This document shows positions 16,700-20,386 of a stretch of 20,386 bases of DNA, one piece after another (position 1 is the stretch's first letter; each line of letters begins with the position of its first letter). The stretch comes from Sandaracinaceae bacterium (GTDB lineage: Bacteria > Myxococcota_A > Polyangia > Polyangiales > Houyiibacteriaceae), in assembly GCA_012514415.1 (NCBI GenBank), contig JAAZAH010000232.1, positions 1 to 20,386 on the forward strand, written 5' to 3'. The translations under genes and the position numbers were made by a program. Below the pieces are notes generated by a model. The model was not told where the DNA came from. It ran no database searches and worked only from the letters and a program-made list of their open reading frames with translations.

Positions 16700-18290
16700 T
16701 TATCTCGTAATTGGGAGCGGGATCGCGGGGCTTAGCTTCGCACTCGGTGTGGCCGATCGCGGGAAGGTCACCATCGTGACCAAACGCTCGCGCTACGACT
16801 CGGCATCAAACCGAGCCCAAGGCGGGATCGCGGCAGTTCTCGATCCGGACGATTCATTTGAATCGCACGTCATCGATACGATGCGCACCGGAGGGGGGCT
16901 GTCGAGGCGCGATATTGTCGAGATGGTCGTCGAAGACGGACCGGCGCGCGTCCGAGAGCTCATTGAGCGTGGGGCGCGTTTTACCCAGCGCCAAGATGAA
17001 GACGCCCTCGATCTGACGCGCGAGGGGGGGCATTCCGCGCGACGCGTCGTTCACGCGGGCGACATTACGGGCCAAGAGATTCAGCGCGCGCTGCTCGAGA
17101 GCGTCGCACAACATCCCAACATCGAAATCCTCGAAGATGCGATGGCGATCGATCTTATCGAGGCGAGTCGGTTTGGCGAGCGTCGCGGTGTGCTCGGCGC
17201 GTATATCCTTCTCGAACAAACCGGAGAGGTCGCCGTTTACCGCGCGCGCGCGACCATCCTTGCGACGGGGGGAGCCGGAAAAGTCTATCTCTACACGACC
17301 AATCCCGATGTGGCGACCGGCGATGGCGTGGCGATGGCGTACCGCGCCGGAGCCCGCATCGCGAATATGGAGTTCTTTCAGTTTCACCCGACCTGCCTCT
17401 ACCACCCCGAGGCAAAGAGCTTCCTTATCAGCGAGGCGCTTCGGGGTGAGGGTGGGATTCTTAGGCTTCCCGACGGTCGGGATTTTATGCGCGACCACCA
17501 CCCGATGGGGAGCCTTGCCCCGCGCGATGTCGTCGCGCGCGCCATCGATTTCGAGATGAAGCGCGCTGGCCTCGACTGCGTCTATCTCGATATGAGCGCG
17601 CGAGAGGCGGATTATCTGGTCGAACGCTTCCCCAACATCCACGAGGCCTGCCTGCGATTCGGCGTGGACATGCGGACCGAACCCATCCCGGTCGTTCCCG
17701 CAGCGCACTATATGTGTGGCGGCGTTGTCGTGGATAAGAACGGGAAGACGACGCTCCCTGGCCTTTGGGCGATCGGCGAGGTGAGTTGTACGGGGCTACA
17801 CGGGGCCAATCGTCTCGCGAGCAATTCGCTCCTTGAAGGGCTGGTCTACGCACATCGCGCGGCCACCTCGATGACCGACCGACCGACCGAGACCGGGCTC
17901 GTCGACGTGCCCGATTGGGATGTGGGCGAGGCGGTTGAAAGCGACGAAGCCGTCGTCGTCACACAAAACTGGGAAGAAGTTCGCCGCGCGATGTGGAGTT
18001 ACGTCGGGATCGTCCGAAGCAATAAACGCCTGATCCGCGCATCACGCCGCATCTCCATGCTCAAAGAAGAGATCCGCGAATATTATTGGCGTCATCTTTT
18101 GACGCGCGATCTGCTCGAGCTGCGGAATATCGCGGACGTCGCCGGACTTATCGTCGCTTCGGCCCTCGCCCGACGTGAAAGCCGCGGGCTTCACTATACG
18201 ATCGACTATCCCGAGACCCGCGATGAGTTCCTTGGTGACATCGAATGCGGCTGGGGGATCCCGGCGCATTTGGTTCCGCTCAAGAGTTGA
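16683..18290 (+). CDS. nadB: L-aspartate oxidase
   Basis: This 535-residue FAD enzyme oxidises L-aspartate to iminoaspartate, the first step of de novo NAD synthesis before quinolinate synthase. The Rossmann motif GSGIAG is at residues 11-16, followed by TKRSRYDSASNRAQGGIAAV. The family-specific LTREGGHSARRVVHAGDITG block separates it from succinate dehydrogenase flavoproteins. QFHPT has H235, LAPRD has R281 and AAHYMCGG has H342. Their spacing equals that of E. coli H244, R290 and H351. GLWAIGEVSCTGLHGANRLASNSLLEG and the C-terminal RGLHYTIDYPE are typical. The frame is open farther upstream, but homology begins at MRASCDYLVIGSG, so I place the start at ATG 16683, within the last 17 nt of the AdoMetDC gene. 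This favours translational coupling. No nadA or nadC is in the window. Confidence 0.96.
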   Translation: MRASCDYLVIGSGIAGLSFALGVADRGKVTIVTKRSRYDSASNRAQGGIAAVLDPDDSFESHVIDTMRTGGGLSRRDIVEMVVEDGPARVRELIERGARFTQRQDEDALDLTREGGHSARRVVHAGDITGQEIQRALLESVAQHPNIEILEDAMAIDLIEASRFGERRGVLGAYILLEQTGEVAVYRARATILATGGAGKVYLYTTNPDVATGDGVAMAYRAGARIANMEFFQFHPTCLYHPEAKSFLISEALRGEGGILRLPDGRDFMRDHHPMGSLAPRDVVARAIDFEMKRAGLDCVYLDMSAREADYLVERFPNIHEACLRFGVDMRTEPIPVVPAAHYMCGGVVVDKNGKTTLPGLWAIGEVSCTGLHGANRLASNSLLEGLVYAHRAATSMTDRPTETGLVDVPDWDVGEAVESDEAVVVTQNWEEVRRAMWSYVGIVRSNKRLIRASRRISMLKEEIREYYWRHLLTRDLLELRNIADVAGLIVASALARRESRGLHYTIDYPETRDEFLGDIECGWGIPAHLVPLKS

Positions 18291-18357
18291 ATTTTCGGAC
18301 TCTTTGACTTGAAAGTCGTCATTTTCCGCCATCCTGGCGAGATGGGCGGGGCGAAAA

Positions 18358-18384
18358 ATCACGTGTGTCACCCCTTGACGTGAT
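18358..18384 (+). promoter_or_regulatory. Inverted repeat overlapping a weak -35 element before the Cys-rich lipoprotein
   Basis: ATCACGT (18358-18364) and ACGTGAT (18378-18384) form 7-bp arms around a 13-nt spacer. The right arm overlaps TTGACG (18375-18380), which is 17 nt from TAGCAC (18398-18403), a poor -10. This could be a promoter with an operator; the -10 match is weak. Confidence 0.3.
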
Positions 18385-18481
18385 CTGACGAGGGCGATAG
18401 CACGGAGTATCAAGTGTAGTGGCTCGGGGTGGGTGTGCGCACGATGGTTTGCGCGGTCGCCCTGCTCCAAAGGAGAAAATG

Positions 18482-19597
18482 ATGGCTGCGCGGTCTTTAT
18501 ATCTTAGATTGCTTCTCTTGATGACGGCTATGTCGGCCGCCGCCGTCTTTAGCGGATGCCTCTCGCCCGATGGAGGACACGGAGAGTCCTGCCAAGCGAG
18601 AAATGATTGTCGGCGCGGCTTCGCGTGCATCAACGGAATGTGCGCGAAGGACAACTTCCCGATTTCGATCGAGAACGGGAAGGATTGCGTGCTTATCGAT
18701 TGTGAGACGACGGCGGATTGCTGTGGCGATCGTCCGACCTCGGCTCCTCCGAAATGCGATGATCGCGCGCGCTATTGTGAGCTGACACTTCCGAACTGCT
18801 CGCCCATCTCGTGTACCTCGGCGGATCAATGTGGCGGGGGAACGTGCTCGGTGACGGGGTCGTGTGCGTTGTCACTCTTCCCATGCACGAGCAACGACGA
18901 TTGCACCAATACCTGCGTTGTCGATGCGGGCATGTGCGCGTTTGGTGGCGCGGCGTGCGCGTCGGATAATGACTGCACCGATTCGTGCATGCTCACACCG
19001 GGCTTTTGCAATTGCACAAACCCTGAGTACGACCCGACGCACCCAATCTGCAACGATTCCGACTGCGACGAGATCTGCGATCTCACCTGTAGCCCCGCGA
19101 AGCGCTGCACCACGGACACCTTCTGCGAGAGTGACGGCGATTGTGCTGGTGACAATCGCTGCAACGCCGAAGGACAATGCGTCCAATGCCTCGAGGACGC
19201 GCATTGCGACGATGATGAGCGCTGCCGAGGTGGATTCTGCGAGCTCCCCTGCAGCGCGGATGAGCACTGCGGCATCTTCGAAGCCTGTGAAGCGGGCGAA
19301 TGCGTCTACGTTGGATGTAAGAGCGATCGCGAGTGCGTCCTTTGGGGCAACGCGGCGCCGGGACGAGACGCGCGCGAAGCCGAATGCGTCAAGATCGACG
19401 GGAGCGACGTCCGTCAATGCGTGATCCCGTGCGACAGTGATCGCGAGTGCGCCGCGACCGAACGCTGCCGCAAGGGCGTCTGCACGTACATTGGCTGCGA
19501 GGACGATCTCGATTGTCGCGCGCAGTTTGGCCAAGTACACCAGCCGCGGGATCGACCCTATGTCTCCGAGGCGCTCTGCGTCGATATCGATGGCTGA
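18482..19597 (+). CDS. Cysteine-rich outer-membrane lipoprotein, function unknown
   Basis: This protein has 371 residues from ATG 18482; ATG 18479 is the adjacent alternative. AGGAG at 18471-18475 is 6 nt from the ATG at 18482 but only 3 nt from the other, so I prefer the second. The signal peptide ends in a lipobox (VFSGC) and residue +2 is Leu, consistent with outer-membrane sorting. The mature part has about 52 further Cys (about 15%), spaced in short C-x(4,5)-D-C and G-x-C units such as CTSNDDCTNTCVVDAGMC. The pattern resembles disulfide-knotted modules common in myxobacterial surface proteins. The last 130 residues hold two related modules (LPCSADEHCGIFEACEAGECVYVGC and IPCDSDRECAATERCRKGVCTYIGC). 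An even Cys number apart from the lipidated one fits full disulfide pairing. No enzymatic motif is visible. A strong terminator follows. Confidence 0.88.
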   Translation: MAARSLYLRLLLLMTAMSAAAVFSGCLSPDGGHGESCQARNDCRRGFACINGMCAKDNFPISIENGKDCVLIDCETTADCCGDRPTSAPPKCDDRARYCELTLPNCSPISCTSADQCGGGTCSVTGSCALSLFPCTSNDDCTNTCVVDAGMCAFGGAACASDNDCTDSCMLTPGFCNCTNPEYDPTHPICNDSDCDEICDLTCSPAKRCTTDTFCESDGDCAGDNRCNAEGQCVQCLEDAHCDDDERCRGGFCELPCSADEHCGIFEACEAGECVYVGCKSDRECVLWGNAAPGRDAREAECVKIDGSDVRQCVIPCDSDRECAATERCRKGVCTYIGCEDDLDCRAQFGQVHQPRDRPYVSEALCVDIDG

Positions 19598-19629
19598 GCG
19601 CGCCTAAGCGCCAATCGTTCCGTTCGATA

Positions 19630-20232
19630 TCAAAGGAGCGGCCCTCGCGGGGGCGGCTCCTTTTTTGTGTCAGGGCGCTCGGCGGCGGCGCGCTCGGTTT
19701 CAGTCAACTTCGAAAATGGCAAATACGAGCAGGCATCTTCCTTGGAGCGCTTGAAGAGATGAGGACGCTGCGGGAGCCTGATCTCCGGGTTTATTTGGCG
19801 GAGCGCATCGAAGAGCGCGTCTGCGGAGTAGCGGTAGTTCAACGAAAGCTCGAAGCTCCGACCGTCGCGCATCCGAATTATTCGCCGCGGGATGCGATCG
19901 GTCGTTCCCCACAGGAGGTTGTCGACTCGCTCGATCTCGCGCGGATCGATCGAGAAGTTCCATTCGCGATGAAATGGGTGTGTCTGAGAAAGCGCATTCT
20001 GCGTCAGGCGGATTTCGAAGGTGCTCGGATTCCGAAGGAGCCAGATGAGAAGAAGAAAGAGGAGCACCTCGACGGCGGCCACGATGCAGACGAAGAGCCG
20101 GAGCGTCGACTCATGCTCAGGCTCGCTGCCTCCGAAATAGAAGAACACCCCGAGCCATCCGGCGAGCGCGAGCATCGAGAGGCCGACGGAGCGCGCCGTT
20201 TGGAAGCGCGAATGGCGGTAAATATAGAGCAT
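19630..20232 (-). CDS. Small membrane protein with a PH-like soluble domain, function unknown
   Basis: This is a 200-residue protein with two transmembrane segments close to the N-terminus, at about residues 16-34 (VGLSMLALAGWLGVFFYFG) and 45-66 (LFVCIVAAVEVLLFLLLIWLL). They are joined by a short acidic loop. A soluble beta-rich region follows (FEIRLTQNALSQTHPFHREWNFSIDPREIERVDNLLW, RRIIRMRDGRSFELSLNYRYSADALFDAL). The membrane hairpin plus this strand pattern resembles bacterial PH-like (bPH/DUF) membrane proteins; I infer only that. The hydrophobic hairpin makes this strand the coding one rather than the long open frame opposite. ATG 20232 is preceded by AAAAGG about 10 nt upstream. The C-terminal EPPPRGPLL and the stop codon lie inside the terminator stem of the convergent lipoprotein gene. 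Confidence 0.8.
   Translation of the reverse strand: MLYIYRHSRFQTARSVGLSMLALAGWLGVFFYFGGSEPEHESTLRLFVCIVAAVEVLLFLLLIWLLRNPSTFEIRLTQNALSQTHPFHREWNFSIDPREIERVDNLLWGTTDRIPRRIIRMRDGRSFELSLNYRYSADALFDALRQINPEIRLPQRPHLFKRSKEDACSYLPFSKLTETERAAAERPDTKKEPPPRGPLL
19632..19666 (+). terminator. Rho-independent terminator after the Cys-rich lipoprotein gene
   Basis: GGAGC-G-GCCC (19635-19644) pairs with GGGC-G-GCTCC (19651-19660), with one G/G mismatch and a 6-nt loop. Six T residues follow (19661-19666), and AAA at 19632-19634 extends the stem. It lies 35 nt past the stop at 19597. The minus-strand side has only TTT, so it is mainly directional. The stem also encodes the last codons of the convergent gene. 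Confidence 0.88.
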
Positions 20233-20342
20233 GGGGATGCGCCTTTTCGTCTTAGCTCACTCTTCTGGGCGTGCGTTGTGTAGTGGCGGCGAGACGAGCA
20301 ACTCAACCCAACTGGGACTGTCATAGAGGACGGACCGACGAG

Positions 20343-20364
20343 ATGGGGCAGGTCACTGTCCCAT
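20343..20364. repeat. REP-like imperfect palindrome
   Basis: ATGGGGCAG (20343-20351) pairs with CTGTCCCAT (20356-20364) over 9 bp with one G/T wobble and a GTCA tetraloop. The GGGACAG-TGAC-CTGCCCC character resembles short extragenic palindromes mobilised by RAYT-type transposases. A partly related TGGGAC lies at 20313-20318. It sits in the 154-bp non-coding right edge of the window. Confidence 0.4.
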
Positions 20365-20386
20365 AGGGCGCGCTTACGAGAGGCCG

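Noticed and set aside
18316..18360. Hairpin after nadB with CCGCC/GGCGG arms as a terminator
   Set aside because: The stem is interrupted by a large bulge and followed by A residues rather than T on the plus strand; not convincing.
18872..19540. 222-codon Ala-rich minus-strand frame opposite the Cys-rich lipoprotein
   Set aside because: TGC/GAC codons read backwards give Ala/Val repeats. The plus strand has the signal peptide, lipobox, ribosome site and terminator.
19447..20283. 278-codon plus-strand frame opposite the small membrane protein
   Set aside because: It overlaps the end of the lipoprotein gene and reads through the terminator. The minus strand shows a coherent two-TM protein.

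Overview
The window looks like a chromosomal segment of a GC-rich Gram-negative bacterium. I infer a Myxococcota or other former-Deltaproteobacteria origin from four things: outer-membrane-type lipoproteins, a very cysteine-rich lipoprotein of a style common in myxobacteria, an alkylglycerone-phosphate-synthase-like flavoprotein, and GCG/CTC/GAT-rich codon use. No rRNA gene or 16S-type marker is present, so the placement is tentative. I see no tRNA, CRISPR array, insertion sequence or prophage gene.

Layout, left to right. Positions 1-903 (+) hold the 3' part of a FAD-linked oxidase resembling alkyldihydroxyacetonephosphate synthase. It converges on a large Slt70-like soluble lytic transglycosylase (3288-967, -). 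A four-gene minus-strand run follows: a TPR-like exported protein (8648-8061), a membrane protein with helical repeats (8057-7158), a membrane-anchored diguanylate cyclase (7098-5287) and prolyl-tRNA synthetase proS (5247-3535). The gaps are 3, 59 and 39 nt, and the run ends in a clear intrinsic terminator (3485-3442). Upstream lies a small DUF4124-type lytic transglycosylase (9556-8882, -). It is divergent from a 2004-residue bacterial alpha-2-macroglobulin lipoprotein (9733-15747, +).

Downstream of the macroglobulin are two overlapping plus-strand genes. The first (15821-16699) is the most notable gene of the window: an S-adenosylmethionine decarboxylase proenzyme of the EUKARYOTIC type, with the LSESS self-cleavage site and the equivalents of human C82, S229 and H243. 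The second is nadB (16683-18290, L-aspartate oxidase), which starts 17 nt inside the first. A Cys-rich lipoprotein (18482-19597, +) ends at a strong terminator. The hairpin of that terminator also encodes the C-terminus of a convergent small membrane protein (20232-19630, -). A REP-like imperfect palindrome sits at the right edge.

Functionally the window combines envelope and peptidoglycan genes (two lytic transglycosylases, the macroglobulin, the Cys-rich lipoprotein, TPR-like exported proteins) with core metabolism (proline charging, polyamine precursor, NAD synthesis) and one c-di-GMP signalling gene. The points most worth a second look are the eukaryotic-type AdoMetDC, which appears to lack the putrescine-activation loop; the paired hairpins at its start codon; and the macroglobulin, in which the thioester Cys and Gln are both replaced.
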